Positions 1-8,558 of a stretch of 64,000 bases of DNA are shown here, piece by piece. Position numbers and translations under genes: made by a program. How positions within the stretch are numbered: position 1 is the stretch's first letter; each line of letters begins with the position of its first letter. Source of the stretch: an uncultured Geobacter sp. (lineage in GTDB: Bacteria; Desulfobacterota; Desulfuromonadia; Geobacterales; CAIOGM01); the NCBI GenBank assembly GCA_903857795.1, contig CAIOGM010000140.1, forward strand, positions 25,780 to 89,779, in the 5' to 3' direction. The notes below the pieces were generated by a model. The model made no database searches and was not told where the DNA came from. It worked only from the letters and a program-made list of their open reading frames with translations.

Positions 1-804
1 GGACTCATCCTCACCGTAGAGCTCCAGCTGAAACTGGGCGACGCCTTCCTGGCGGAGCATGAGTATTACCGGGCGGTCACCGAGTACAAGAAGCTCCTCA
101 TCCTCTTCCCCGATTCGCCACAGACCGACGCCGCACTCTTCAAGATCGGCACCGCCTACGTTCAGGGGGATGAGTTAGAGAGCGCAGCCCGCAGCTTTGC
201 CTCGATCAGAGAGAGATACCCGGAGAGCAGGTTCGCCCCCCAGGCCGGTTACCAGGAGGCGCTCTGTTTCTGGCGGCTGAACCGCTTTGATGAGGCTGAA
301 GCGGCCTTCAACAGGGTCGTGGCCCGCTATCCTTCCTCCAGCGAGGCCCCCCGGGCGCTCCTGGAGACGGCGCTCGTCTCATTCGACAGGAAGGACCTTC
401 CTGCCGCCCGACGGGAGCTGGAGCGGTTTCTCGAAAGTTATCCCAAGGACCAGCGGGTCGGGAAGGCCCGAGGCGCGCTCTCTCTCATGGACGAGGAGCC
501 GCCCCGCAAATCGCCGGTGGTGGCGGGGTTTCTTTCGGCTCTGCTGCCCGGCGCCGGACATATCTATGCCGGGCACTACAAAGACGGAATCACTTCGTTA
601 TTCCTCAACGGACTCTTCATCGCCGGGACGGTGGTCGCGCTGCAGCAGGAGAATTACGCCGTGGCGGGGGTTGTGGGGGTCATCGGACTGCCGTTTTACG
701 TGGGGAACATCTACGGCGCAGCCAACGCCGCGACCAAATGGAACATCAGCATCAGGAGAGAGCTCCGGGGGAACATCGCGGTAACCCTGGACTCTCCGTT
801 CTGA
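1..804 (+). CDS. TPR-repeat protein with C-terminal TM2-like membrane domain (5' partial)
   Basis: Frame 1 is open from base 1, so the gene starts before the window; the listed 161-aa ORF is only its tail and 267 residues are visible. The first ~165 visible residues are helical tandem repeats of TPR/CpoB type ('FKIGTAYVQGDELESAAR', 'YQEALCFWRLNRFDEAEAAF'). The last ~85 residues are hydrophobic with a TM2-like glycine motif ('LLPGAGHIYAGHYKDG') and two likely membrane spans. TPR repeats usually bind protein partners; here they would be tethered to the membrane. No enzymatic motif is seen and the specific role is unknown. The next gene on the same strand is 160 bp away, so an operon link is uncertain. 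Confidence 0.75.
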   Translation, partial: GLILTVELQLKLGDAFLAEHEYYRAVTEYKKLLILFPDSPQTDAALFKIGTAYVQGDELESAARSFASIRERYPESRFAPQAGYQEALCFWRLNRFDEAEAAFNRVVARYPSSSEAPRALLETALVSFDRKDLPAARRELERFLESYPKDQRVGKARGALSLMDEEPPRKSPVVAGFLSALLPGAGHIYAGHYKDGITSLFLNGLFIAGTVVALQQENYAVAGVVGVIGLPFYVGNIYGAANAATKWNISIRRELRGNIAVTLDSPF

Positions 805-844
805 CCGTCACCGGAGCTGTGCGCACGGATATCTGGTGCGCACC

Positions 845-961
845 ATGAGACCGGTGCACACCCTGCGACTGATCAACAGCTCCAACGCAAACGAACTGCT
901 TAAAGAGATGGTACGGCAGGGGTTCTATTCCCCCATCCCCAGGATCGGGACAGGAAATTAG
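845..961 (+). CDS. Small ORF of 38 aa, doubtful
   Basis: An ATG-initiated frame of 38 codons ends two bases before the macro-domain start codon. The frame is also open further upstream, back over the stop of the previous gene. There is no clear ribosome binding site and no family is recognised. It could be a leader-type small ORF coupled to the macro gene, or the tail of a decayed gene, or chance. Confidence 0.2.
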   Translation: MRPVHTLRLINSSNANELLKEMVRQGFYSPIPRIGTGN

Positions 962-963
962 CC

Positions 964-1488
964 ATGAATGAGCGGATCCGGATAGTTCAGGGAGATATTA
1001 CGACTCTGGCGGTGGACGCCATCGTCAACGCGGCCAACGGTCGTCTGCTGGGGGGAGGTGGTGTGGACGGGGCCATCCATCGGGCGGCGGGACCGGAACT
1101 CCTGGCCGAATGCCGGACCCTGGGGGGATGCGAAACCGGAGACGCCAAAATCACCGGAGGATACCGCCTTCCGGCGAGGTGGGTCATTCATACCGTCGGA
1201 CCGGTCTGGCATGGGGGCAACAAGGGTGAGGCCGAGCTGCTGGCCGGCTGCTACCGCCGCTGCTTTCGGCTGGCCCACCAGCATGGCATCAAGAGCATCG
1301 CCTTCCCTGCCATCAGCTGCGGGGTCTATGGCTATCCGCTGGATGAGGCATGCGGGATCGCCCTGGCGGAGGCAAAAAGTGCGCTGGCAACATACCCGGA
1401 GCCGGAGCAGATCCTCTTCGTCGCCTTGGGGGATGAGGCGCTGGAAAGCTTCAGGGAAGCTTTCGGGTTACTACTCGAAAACGAATGA
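964..1488 (+). CDS. Macro-domain protein, O-acetyl-ADP-ribose deacetylase family (YmdB-like)
   Basis: The 174-aa product is a single macro domain. The N-terminal '[20 protein letters not shown]' and the following '[20 protein letters not shown]' are the ADP-ribose binding loop seen in E. coli YmdB and MacroD relatives; '[10 protein letters not shown]' and '[10 protein letters not shown]' are the second conserved pair. Family members hydrolyse O-acetyl-ADP-ribose or remove ADP-ribose from proteins. Length is that of the stand-alone family. The start has a weak purine stretch upstream (AGGAAA). Downstream lies only a decayed transposase. Confidence 0.93.
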   Translation: MNERIRIVQGDITTLAVDAIVNAANGRLLGGGGVDGAIHRAAGPELLAECRTLGGCETGDAKITGGYRLPARWVIHTVGPVWHGGNKGEAELLAGCYRRCFRLAHQHGIKSIAFPAISCGVYGYPLDEACGIALAEAKSALATYPEPEQILFVALGDEALESFREAFGLLLENE

Positions 1489-1547
1489 TTCCGCCGTTTC
1501 ACCTCCGATTTCTGACCACAAGCAACATAAAAACAGACACTTATAAT

Positions 1548-1773
1548 CGTCCCTCTGCACCGTTCCAGCGCTTCCAGATCGCTAACCATACCAGCACGCA
1601 ATGGGTTCAGATGGATAGTAGCGAACAAGCTCAAGAAAGTAAGGCTCATCCTCGCAGACGATCGATTTGTAGCGGTTCTGAAACAGGTGACCGGCGCGTT
1701 GATATTTAAGGTTGAAATGGACTGCGTAACTGGTCAACACGCGTCGCATAGTTTCAGCAACTCTATATTATTC
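1548..1773 (-). pseudogene. Remnant of a REP-associated tyrosine transposase (RAYT, Y1/IS200-like)
   Basis: Translating the minus strand gives 'MRRVLTSYAVHFNLKYQRAG', then 'HLFQNRYKSIVCEDEPYFLE', then, after a one-base frameshift near base 1615, 'IHLNPLRAGMVSDLEALERC'. These blocks, in this order, are the C-terminal half of Y1 transposases of the RAYT group. The N-terminal HUH half and the extreme C-terminus are missing, so it is a dead fragment. The listed 105-aa ORF 1332..1649 captures only the last block. REP palindromes of the kind RAYTs mobilise occur at 51.6-51.9 kb; a direct link is not shown. Confidence 0.75.
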
Positions 1774-1974
1774 AGCTTGTTACTGAATCCGCAAAATTGT
1801 TAAGAAAAGTAACACAGCTCCTGCCGCCCTCACTACCCCGAACAACCCAACCCTTCCGCGCGTTCCCTCTACATTCCCAACATCACGCCGCAATCTCCCG
1901 TTGTTTCCGTCCGAACCGCAGTATGACTCCAGGCCGCAGAGGGGCACCATGGAAAGCCGGGGGCTCTCTATTCG
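1774..1974. other. Spacer without recognisable gene
   Basis: About 200 bp between the transposase remnant and the stop of the HD-GYP gene. I see no credible ORF, repeat or strong hairpin; overlapping short ORFs here have no family features. Confidence 0.4.
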
Positions 1975-3102
1975 TCAGCCCATGGCCAGAACCTCTCTCA
2001 CCGCCAGGACGGCGGCATCGGCCAATGCCGGATCAAAGAGGCTCCCCATCCCGATTGCTAACTTTGCGGTTACCTTGTATTTTTCTTCCCTATCGGATTC
2101 CCGGGAAAAGAGAGTATCAATGAAATTGGCCAGATAGATGATGCGCGAGCCCAGCGGAATCTGCTCGCCCGCAAGACCGTCCGGATAGCCGCTGCCGCTG
2201 AACTCTTCATGATGGTGACGGATGATGAGACCGATCTCCGCCAACTCTTCGCTGATGCTGACTATTCTCTGCCCCATGGCCGGGTGCGCCCGGAATTTGA
2301 CGACATCCTCCGTGCCGAGCACCCCGGGAGTGGTGAGCACGCGGTCGGACATACAGATCATGCCGATATCATGGAGAACTGCCGCCTGCTTGATCGTGCT
2401 GCAGTCGTTTCTGGACAGTTTCAGGCTATTAGCCATGGACGCCGCAAGCGCCGCCACAGAGAGAGAGTGGGCAGTGAGCGAGGCAGAGCGCTGCTGCTGC
2501 ATCCTGGAAAGCATGAGGATGAAGCTGTTCTTCATCTGCTGAGTACGGGCGTTCTGGCGACGCCCCTCCTCGATTTGACTCCTTACCAGCGCCGTCTGCT
2601 GGATGACCCGGGTTTTGAGATTTTCGTTCAACTCCGCCAGCTCGTCTCTCTGCAGTTGCGCCACCTGCCGGGCGTACTCCAGCTCGCTATTTTTCAGAAT
2701 GATATCGCGCCTGGTCCGCCAGAGCTCCATATGTACGTCCACCCGGGCCAGCAGCTCATTGGGGAGAAACGGCTTGACAATGTAGTCCACGCCGCCGGCA
2801 GCAAATCCCTCGACCAGCTCCTCGTTGTCGGTACAGCTTGTCAGGAAGATGACGGGGATATCCCGCGTGCTCTTCTGCCCCTTGATCCTCCGGCAGACCT
2901 CATAACCGTCCATCTCAGGCATGACGATGTCGAGCAGGATCAGATCCGGCCGGGCCGCGGCAACCAACCGCACCGCTTCAGGGCCCGTCGTTGCGACCAC
3001 TATCTCATAATTATCCCCCAGCTGCTCAATGAGAAGATCTATCATCGCCGGCGTATCATCGACGATGAGCACCGTGGGACGTGCCGTGGATTCATGGATC
3101 AT
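1975..3102 (-). CDS. Response regulator with HD-GYP output, predicted c-di-GMP phosphodiesterase
   Basis: 375 aa. Residues ~9-125 form a receiver domain: acidic pair 'VDD', phospho-acceptor in 'LILLDIVMPEMDGYE', lysine in 'VDYIVKPF'. A coiled coil (~135-190) leads to an HD-GYP domain with 'AVLHDIGM' (HD pair), 'RAHPAMGQ' and 'HHHEEFSGSGYPDGLAGEQIP' (GYP motif). HD-GYP proteins hydrolyse cyclic-di-GMP to GMP. The metal and GYP residues look intact, so activity is plausible. An RBS-like AGAAGAGG lies 8 nt before the ATG. It follows the metallophosphoesterase gene by 30 bp on the same strand and may be co-transcribed. The cognate kinase is not in the window. Confidence 0.93.
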   Translation of the reverse strand: MIHESTARPTVLIVDDTPAMIDLLIEQLGDNYEIVVATTGPEAVRLVAAARPDLILLDIVMPEMDGYEVCRRIKGQKSTRDIPVIFLTSCTDNEELVEGFAAGGVDYIVKPFLPNELLARVDVHMELWRTRRDIILKNSELEYARQVAQLQRDELAELNENLKTRVIQQTALVRSQIEEGRRQNARTQQMKNSFILMLSRMQQQRSASLTAHSLSVAALAASMANSLKLSRNDCSTIKQAAVLHDIGMICMSDRVLTTPGVLGTEDVVKFRAHPAMGQRIVSISEELAEIGLIIRHHHEEFSGSGYPDGLAGEQIPLGSRIIYLANFIDTLFSRESDREEKYKVTAKLAIGMGSLFDPALADAAVLAVREVLAMG

Positions 3103-3132
3103 TACTGATGCCTCTTCTGAAACAGTGAGGGG

Positions 3133-4269
3133 TTAGGGGTGCCGGAGCCGGATCACCGTCACCTCCGGCGGTGCCAGAAATCGGATGGGGGGGCCCCAGG
3201 TGCCGCTCCCCCGGCTGACATAAATCGCTCCCCCCTCTTCGATCCCCGAGAGTCCGGTGGAGAGCGGAAAGACGAGACGGGTCAGGAGGGAGAAGGGGAA
3301 GATCTGCCCCTGGTGGACATGACCGGAGAGCTGAAGGTCGAACCGCCCCCGGCTCTCCGGGGCGATGAGCGGCCGGTGTTTGAGGAGCAAGATGAACCGC
3401 TCGGGCGAGCCCTGGGAGAGCGCCTCCCGCTCCTGAACCGCACTCCCCACCTTCCCCCCGAAGACCGGATCATCGACCCCGGTGACGGTGAGGATGCCGG
3501 GAATCTCCTGGACCGTACCCCGGAGCAGGGTGAAGCCGCAGTCCCGCAAAAACGCCAGAGCCTGGCTCTCCCCCACGTACAGTTCGTGATTGCCGGTGAC
3601 GGCGAATTTGCCCAGCCGGGGCCGGATCTCCTTCATGAGCCTGGCTAGACCGTCCCTGCCGTCCATCTGGCCGTCAACCAGATCCCCGGTGGCCACGAAC
3701 AGGTCCGGCTCCGCCCCGCGAACCAGCGTGAGGATTTTCTTGAGCCGGTTCTCCCCCACCAGGAGCCCCAGGTGGACATCAGACACCTGGACGATGGTGA
3801 TCGTCCCGGCTGCCTTGGGAATCTTCGTGGTGTAGATATCCACGGTTTCGGTCCGGATATCGTTGGCCTCGAACCAGCCGTAGATGCAGATGATAAAGGC
3901 CAGGAGAGTTACCCCCATGAAGACGACTCCCCCTCCAGGGAGAAGTCCCCCGAGAGCAGCGCCGACTCCGCACCGCGCCCCCCCCCAGAGCAGCAACCGG
4001 ACGAGGTCGATTGCCAGGAAACAGCAGCAGGAGAGGAAGAGAAACCCCATCCAGGAGTAGCCGATGAGGGCAAAGCAGCGGGCGGCGGCATCGTACCCCC
4101 ACCGTTCCAGAATCCGGATCAGGAGCGGCGCGGCCACCATCAGGAAGAGCACGAACAGCAGCAGGGCTCTCGCCACCAGGGAGTGCGGGACCACCGGCAG
4201 CGCCTTGCGGTACCAGTACCACTGCATGCCGCCGTAGAGGGTGACGAAGAGGGTGAGAAAGAGATACAT
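3133..4269 (-). CDS. Membrane-anchored metallophosphoesterase (YkuE/YaeI-like)
   Basis: 378 aa. Four hydrophobic segments occupy roughly the first 150 residues, followed by a calcineurin-like phosphoesterase domain with the full metal motif set: 'VSDVHLG' (DxH), 'GDLVDGQ' (GD), 'GNHE', and 'SGHVHQGQ' (GHxH). Related Bacillus YkuE and E. coli YaeI are membrane-surface phosphodiesterases, some acting on lipid-linked pyrophosphates; the substrate here is unknown. The catalytic domain would face one side of the inner membrane. Co-oriented with the HD-GYP gene 30 bp downstream. Confidence 0.88.
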   Translation of the reverse strand: MYLFLTLFVTLYGGMQWYWYRKALPVVPHSLVARALLLFVLFLMVAAPLLIRILERWGYDAAARCFALIGYSWMGFLFLSCCCFLAIDLVRLLLWGGARCGVGAALGGLLPGGGVVFMGVTLLAFIICIYGWFEANDIRTETVDIYTTKIPKAAGTITIVQVSDVHLGLLVGENRLKKILTLVRGAEPDLFVATGDLVDGQMDGRDGLARLMKEIRPRLGKFAVTGNHELYVGESQALAFLRDCGFTLLRGTVQEIPGILTVTGVDDPVFGGKVGSAVQEREALSQGSPERFILLLKHRPLIAPESRGRFDLQLSGHVHQGQIFPFSLLTRLVFPLSTGLSGIEEGGAIYVSRGSGTWGPPIRFLAPPEVTVIRLRHP

Positions 4270-4377
4270 GAGGATTACTCCCGAGGCGGTTTACAGCTGC
4301 GGTCAAACCTGTTAAGGTGGGGGCTGGCTCACCCCCTCAATAACCCAGGCAGAAGCGAACACCGAGTCACCGATTTC

Positions 4378-5136
4378 ATGATCTGGCCATTTACCCGACA
4401 AAGCGCCGCTCCCCCTGCCGTTGCGAGCCCCCCTCCCCCTGACGGAGCGCCCCGCCGGTTCGTCGTCCCCGATATCCACGGCTGCGACCGGACCTTCAAG
4501 GCTTTGGTGGAGGAGGTCATCTGCTTGAGAAAGGTGGACGACCTCTACCTGCTGGGGGATTATATCGACCGGGGTCCGCGCAGCCGCGAGGTGCTCGAAT
4601 ACATCCTGAGACTTAACGCAGAGGGATATCGGCTTTTCCCGCTGCGCGGCAACCATGAGGAGATGTTTCTCAACGCCTGCGACGATCGGGACCAGGCCGT
4701 GACCTGGATCCTCAACGGCGGGTACACGGCCCTGGACAGCTTCGGTGTGGACGATGCACGGCAGGTTCCCCTCCCCTTCCGGGAGTTCTGCGAGGGACTC
4801 CCCTGCTTCTATCTCCTGGATGACTACCTGCTGGTTCATGCCGGATTCAACCCCAAGGCCGAAGAGCCCTTTGCCGACACCCAGTCCATGCTCTGGACCC
4901 GGACCCGCTCCATGGAGTCGAAACAGCTGGGGGGAAGGACCATGGTCTGCGGCCACACCCCCCACGGCATCAGGGAGATCGAGAAGATGATCCGGAGCGA
5001 CCACGGCCTCATTGTCCTGGACAACGGTTGTTTCATGACCGGACGCAAAGGAATGGGCGCCCTCCTGGCCCTGGAGCTGGACTCCCGCACCCTCTACTCT
5101 CAGCAGAACGTCGAAAACCCCCCTCAAAACCCTTAA
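4378..5136 (+). CDS. PPP-family serine/threonine protein phosphatase (PrpA/ApaH-like)
   Basis: The ORF track starts this frame at 3772, but that part is antisense to the metallophosphoesterase; the first sensible start is the ATG at 4378, giving 252 aa. After a proline-rich leader come the PPP signature motifs 'VPDIHGCDRT' (GDxHG variant), 'LLGDYIDRGPRS' (GDxVDRG), 'LRGNHEEMF' (GNHE), 'LLVHAGFNP' and 'VCGHTPHG'. These ligate the two metals of protein phosphatases and of diadenosine tetraphosphatases. Which substrate is used cannot be told from sequence. It is divergent from the metallophosphoesterase and convergent with the ABC genes. Confidence 0.88.
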   Translation: MIWPFTRQSAAPPAVASPPPPDGAPRRFVVPDIHGCDRTFKALVEEVICLRKVDDLYLLGDYIDRGPRSREVLEYILRLNAEGYRLFPLRGNHEEMFLNACDDRDQAVTWILNGGYTALDSFGVDDARQVPLPFREFCEGLPCFYLLDDYLLVHAGFNPKAEEPFADTQSMLWTRTRSMESKQLGGRTMVCGHTPHGIREIEKMIRSDHGLIVLDNGCFMTGRKGMGALLALELDSRTLYSQQNVENPPQNP

Positions 5137-5141
5137 CAACT

Positions 5142-5240
5142 GTTCTATGTTCTATGTTCAAAGTTAAACCGAGAACCTAGAACCCTGAACCTCGAACCTG
5201 GAACCTTGAACCTAGAACCCTGAACCTAGAACCTTGAACC
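5142..5240. repeat. Heptanucleotide GGTTCNR array between convergent genes
   Basis: The spacer is filled with ~10 imperfect copies of a 7-bp unit (reverse complement of GGTTCTA/GGTTCAG/GGTTCGA), preceded by 2-3 units in opposite orientation (TTCTATG TTCTATG), so the block can fold back on itself. The same unit recurs at 51.5 kb, 51.9 kb and 58.0 kb. It lies between the stop codons of two convergent genes. Confidence 0.85.
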
Positions 5241-5244
5241 GGCT

Positions 5245-6408
5245 TCAGCTCTCCCTCAGCGCCGTGACGATGTTCATCCTTGCCGCCCGGATGGCAGGGA
5301 TGACCCCACCCACGAACCCCATGACTACGGAAAAAATAAGCGACTTGATACAGATCTCCGGGGTCAGGGTGAAACTGAAGGCCAGCTCGGAAAAAGTCTG
5401 CCAGTTCATGGTGGAGATGGTGACCAGCTGCATGAAGGAAGCGAGGAAGAGCCCCGCCCCCCCACCGATGAGACCGAGGAAGAGCGCCTCCAGCAGAAAC
5501 GCAGCGAGGATGCTCCGCCGCTGAAAGCCGATGGCCCGCAGGGCGCCGATCTCCCCCACCCGGTTGGCCACGGCGGCGTACATGGTGATCATCGCCCCGA
5601 TCATCGCCCCCAGGGAGAAGATGGTGGTCAGCGCCACCCCGAGAATCCTCAGAAACGTGGCCATGGCCTGGGACTGGTCCGAATAGTATTTCGTCTCCCG
5701 CCGCGCATCCAGGTTGAGCCGGGGATCGGACTCGATCCGTTCCTTGAAACGGTCCAGGGCGCTGCTGTCCGCCAGGCGGAAGATCACCGACGAATAGACC
5801 GGCCGCCGGAACGCCTGCATGAGCTGATCCACGTCCCCCCAGATCTCAGAGTCGAATCCGGTGGCCCCGCCGTCGAAGATCCCCACCACGGTCCAGTTTC
5901 GCATGCCGAAGCGGAGCGTCTCGCCGATCCCCCCCCCCTGGAAACGCCGGGCGATGCTGGAGCCGGCAACGATCTCCGTTGCTCCAGGCTTGGGCATCCG
6001 CCCCTGGACAAGCCGCACCTGGGGCCGCAGCGCCAGGGATTGGTGCCCGATCCCCCGGATCACCACGTTGGCCGGCTTGTCGCTCCCCCGCTTGTTCAGG
6101 CTGTAGAGGACCACCAGCTCCTTGGCCAGCAGCGGCGAGCCGTCGCTCCCCATGGCCACCTCGGGCTGGCTCTCCACGATCCCTGCCTGGGCCCGCTCCA
6201 CGCCGCTCTGGACCTCGGAGCCGGCGGAGCCGCGGATGACGATCACATTGTCCGGGGAGCCGGTGTCGATGAGGGTCTTCTTCAGCCCCTCGGCCAGCAT
6301 CAGGACCGAGGCGAAGACGAAGACCACCAGCGCCATCCCCCCGGCGGTCATGCAGGTGGTGAAGCGCCTGGTCCAGAGGTTGCGAAAGCTGTAGGAGACC
6401 GGAATCAT
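5245..6408 (-). CDS. ABC transporter permease, MacB/FtsX family (second permease)
   Basis: The ORF is listed to 6666, but the part beyond 6408 overlaps the upstream permease; the ATG at 6408 ('MIPVSYSFRNLWTRR') overlaps that gene's TGA by 3 nt and gives 387 aa. The layout is typical of MacB/LolC/LolE permeases: one N-terminal TM helix (~20-42), a ~210-residue periplasmic MacB_PCD domain, then three C-terminal TM helices with the FtsX motif 'NRVGEIGALRAIGFQRRSIL'. It should pair with the next permease and the ATPase as an exporter or lipoprotein-type extractor. A G10 run (base ~5930) encodes three in-frame glycines. Confidence 0.88.
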   Translation of the reverse strand: MIPVSYSFRNLWTRRFTTCMTAGGMALVVFVFASVLMLAEGLKKTLIDTGSPDNVIVIRGSAGSEVQSGVERAQAGIVESQPEVAMGSDGSPLLAKELVVLYSLNKRGSDKPANVVIRGIGHQSLALRPQVRLVQGRMPKPGATEIVAGSSIARRFQGGGIGETLRFGMRNWTVVGIFDGGATGFDSEIWGDVDQLMQAFRRPVYSSVIFRLADSSALDRFKERIESDPRLNLDARRETKYYSDQSQAMATFLRILGVALTTIFSLGAMIGAMITMYAAVANRVGEIGALRAIGFQRRSILAAFLLEALFLGLIGGGAGLFLASFMQLVTISTMNWQTFSELAFSFTLTPEICIKSLIFSVVMGFVGGVIPAIRAARMNIVTALRES

Positions 6409-7562
6409 CCGATCCTCCGCAAACCGTCGGCGATCTTGATGGTCGTTGCGCGCCAGGCGGGGAAAAGGCCGGCAATCAGGGCGATGACCACGGCGGCAAC
6501 CAGATCCAGATAGAGGGTCATGGGGGCCACCTGGAAGACCGGGAAGAAGCTCCCCAGCTCTTTGCCGAAGGCTGTCGCCACCGGGAAGGTGAGGAGGACA
6601 CCGAGGGCGCAGCCGGTGAAGGTGATGAAGAACGACTCGCCGAAGATCATCCCGGCGATATGCCACCAGGAGAAACCGAGGCTCTTGAAGACGGCATATT
6701 CGCCAATCCGCTCCCGGGCGGTCATGGCCATGGTGTTGGCCACCACCGCCATGATGATGGCGATGACCATAAAGGAGACGATCTGGATGGCGACGACGAT
6801 GGCCTCGGTCATGGAGATGAAGCTGAGCTGAAAGGCCTTCTCCGTCTCGGTGAGGGTCTCAGCCAGGGAGTTTTTGAAGGTGGCGTCCACCTCCCGCGAG
6901 ACCTGGGCCGCCAGGCTCGGGTTGGCCAGCCCCAGGATGTAGACCCCGACCTGGTTCGTCCGGCGGGGGAGGGTCTTGAGCAGGGTCTCGTTGAGGAACT
7001 CCCACTGGAAGAAAAACTGGTTCTCGTCGGTGCTCTTCTCTGCCCCCCGGTAGATCCCCCGGAGCACGAACTGCCAGGAACCGGGATAGATGGTCCCCCG
7101 CAGCGGGATGGAGTCGCCGACTTTCCAGCCGAACCGCGCCGCTAGCTTCCTGCCGGCCACTGCCCCCTTCCGGTCATGGAAAAAATCCTCCTTCTCCCGT
7201 GGGTCGAGGACGAATTCAGGATAGAGCGCCAGGTAGCTCCGGGGCTCAATGGCGAAGTTGGGAAAGAAGTTCTTCTCGGTGACGTAGACCCCGCCGAACC
7301 AGTTGGCGTAGGAGACCTGCCTGACCCCCGGCATCCGGCGGAGCCGCTCCTGGTAGGAGATGGGGAGGGAGAAGATCAGGGAGATGGCGTTGCGGGTCAC
7401 GAGACGGCTTGCCGAGGAGGCCTCCACCCCGGCATACCAGGCGCTAACCACGGTGCGCAGCAGGCCGAAGGCGAGGATGGCGATGGTGATCCCGACGATG
7501 GTGAGCAGGGTCCGGAGCCGGTGCCGGAAAGCGTTCCTGACCAGGAGCTTAAGAAGGAACAT
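6405..7562 (-). CDS. ABC transporter permease, MacB/FtsX family (first permease)
   Basis: 385 aa with an N-terminal TM helix ('LLTIVGITIAILAFGLLRTV'), a large extracytoplasmic domain and three C-terminal TM helices; 'ERIGEYAVFKSLGFSWWHIA' is the conserved FtsX-family cytoplasmic loop. It overlaps the ATPase gene by 14 nt and the second permease by 3-4 nt, so the three are one translation-coupled unit. Such ATPase plus two dissimilar permeases resembles LolCDE or MacB-type export systems; no membrane-fusion partner is visible, so the cargo is unknown. Confidence 0.88.
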   Translation of the reverse strand: MFLLKLLVRNAFRHRLRTLLTIVGITIAILAFGLLRTVVSAWYAGVEASSASRLVTRNAISLIFSLPISYQERLRRMPGVRQVSYANWFGGVYVTEKNFFPNFAIEPRSYLALYPEFVLDPREKEDFFHDRKGAVAGRKLAARFGWKVGDSIPLRGTIYPGSWQFVLRGIYRGAEKSTDENQFFFQWEFLNETLLKTLPRRTNQVGVYILGLANPSLAAQVSREVDATFKNSLAETLTETEKAFQLSFISMTEAIVVAIQIVSFMVIAIIMAVVANTMAMTARERIGEYAVFKSLGFSWWHIAGMIFGESFFITFTGCALGVLLTFPVATAFGKELGSFFPVFQVAPMTLYLDLVAAVVIALIAGLFPAWRATTIKIADGLRRIG

Positions 7563-8259
7563 CGTTCAAAAACCCTTTTTCCAGATGACGGATGGTGCGG
7601 GCCTTCTCGGCGGCCCGAGGGTCGTGGGTCACCATGATGATGGTCTTCCCCGACTCCCGGTTCAGGCGATCCATGAGATGGAGGATCTCCTCAGCGGCCT
7701 TGCGGTCCAGATCACCGGTCGGTTCGTCGGCCACCAGGATGGTGGGGTCGCTCACCACGGCCCGGGCGATGGCGACCCGCTGCTGCTGACCGCCGGAGAG
7801 CTGACCCGGACGATGGTCCATCCGGTCGTCCAGCCCCACGATCCTCAGGGCCAGGGCCACGTGCTCCCGCCGCTCCTTCCGGGAGAGCCGGGTCAGCAGC
7901 AGCGGTAGCTCCACATTTTCAAAGGCGGTGAGCACCGGGATGAGGTTGTAGAATTGAAAGATGAACCCCACGTTGAGCCCGCGCCAGGCTGCCAGTTCGC
8001 TCTCCGAGAGGGTCGTGATGTCTACCCCCCCCACCATGATGGCGCCGTTGTCCACCGAGTCGATCCCGGCGATGAGGTTCAAGAGGGTGCTCTTTCCCGA
8101 ACCGGAAGGGCCCATGAGGGCCAGGAACTCCCCCTCGGCGATGTCGAAGGAGATCTCCTCCAGAACCGGCACGATCTGTCCTCCGCGGCGATAGGATTTT
8201 GAGACGTTACGGAGTCGGACTATGGGGGAGGGGGTGGAGAGTGCTTCGGCGTCGGTCAT
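7549..8259 (-). CDS. ABC transporter ATP-binding protein, LolD/MacB family
   Basis: 236 aa with all ABC ATPase motifs: Walker A 'GPSGSGKST', Q-loop region 'VGFIFQFYNLIPVLTAFENV', signature 'LSGGQQQR', Walker B 'ILVADEPTGDLD', and switch histidine 'VTHDPRAA'. The 'FQ(F)YNLIPVLTA' block is characteristic of the LolD/MacB/FtsE subgroup that powers mechanotransmission exporters. First gene of the three-gene ABC operon read leftward. Confidence 0.92.
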   Translation of the reverse strand: MTDAEALSTPSPIVRLRNVSKSYRRGGQIVPVLEEISFDIAEGEFLALMGPSGSGKSTLLNLIAGIDSVDNGAIMVGGVDITTLSESELAAWRGLNVGFIFQFYNLIPVLTAFENVELPLLLTRLSRKERREHVALALRIVGLDDRMDHRPGQLSGGQQQRVAIARAVVSDPTILVADEPTGDLDRKAAEEILHLMDRLNRESGKTIIMVTHDPRAAEKARTIRHLEKGFLNDVPS

Positions 8260-8558
8260 GGGGTAAAGATCCCTCTAAGAGTGGAGTTCCGTGCTTGAAA
8301 CTTTGAGGCCGATAGGATAGCCTATTTCCGCGCAAGGTTCATCAGGATTTTCACCCCTCGCGGATTTAACACCAAACGGGAGGAAGAAGCAATAATGTTG
8401 CGAGGGAACGAAGGACATTTGACACGTGTCGGCAATCCCCCACCCCTCACTGCTTGCACCCGTTACGCCAGTTGCTCGTTAAAGCTAACTATTCCGCTTA
8501 ATTGCAGATATTATCCACCTCGCGTTCAAACTGGCACATTTCATGAATACACTGCCGT
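8260..8558. other. Divergent intergenic region
   Basis: 299 bp between the leftward ABC operon and the rightward gene at 8559; both promoters must lie here. The 8530s contain a TGGCAC hexamer without a matching -12 GC box, so I do not call a sigma-54 site. No other structure was recognised. Confidence 0.35.

Noticed and set aside
1485-1709. 74-aa plus-strand ORF after the macro gene
   Set aside because: Antisense to the transposase remnant and without coding features.
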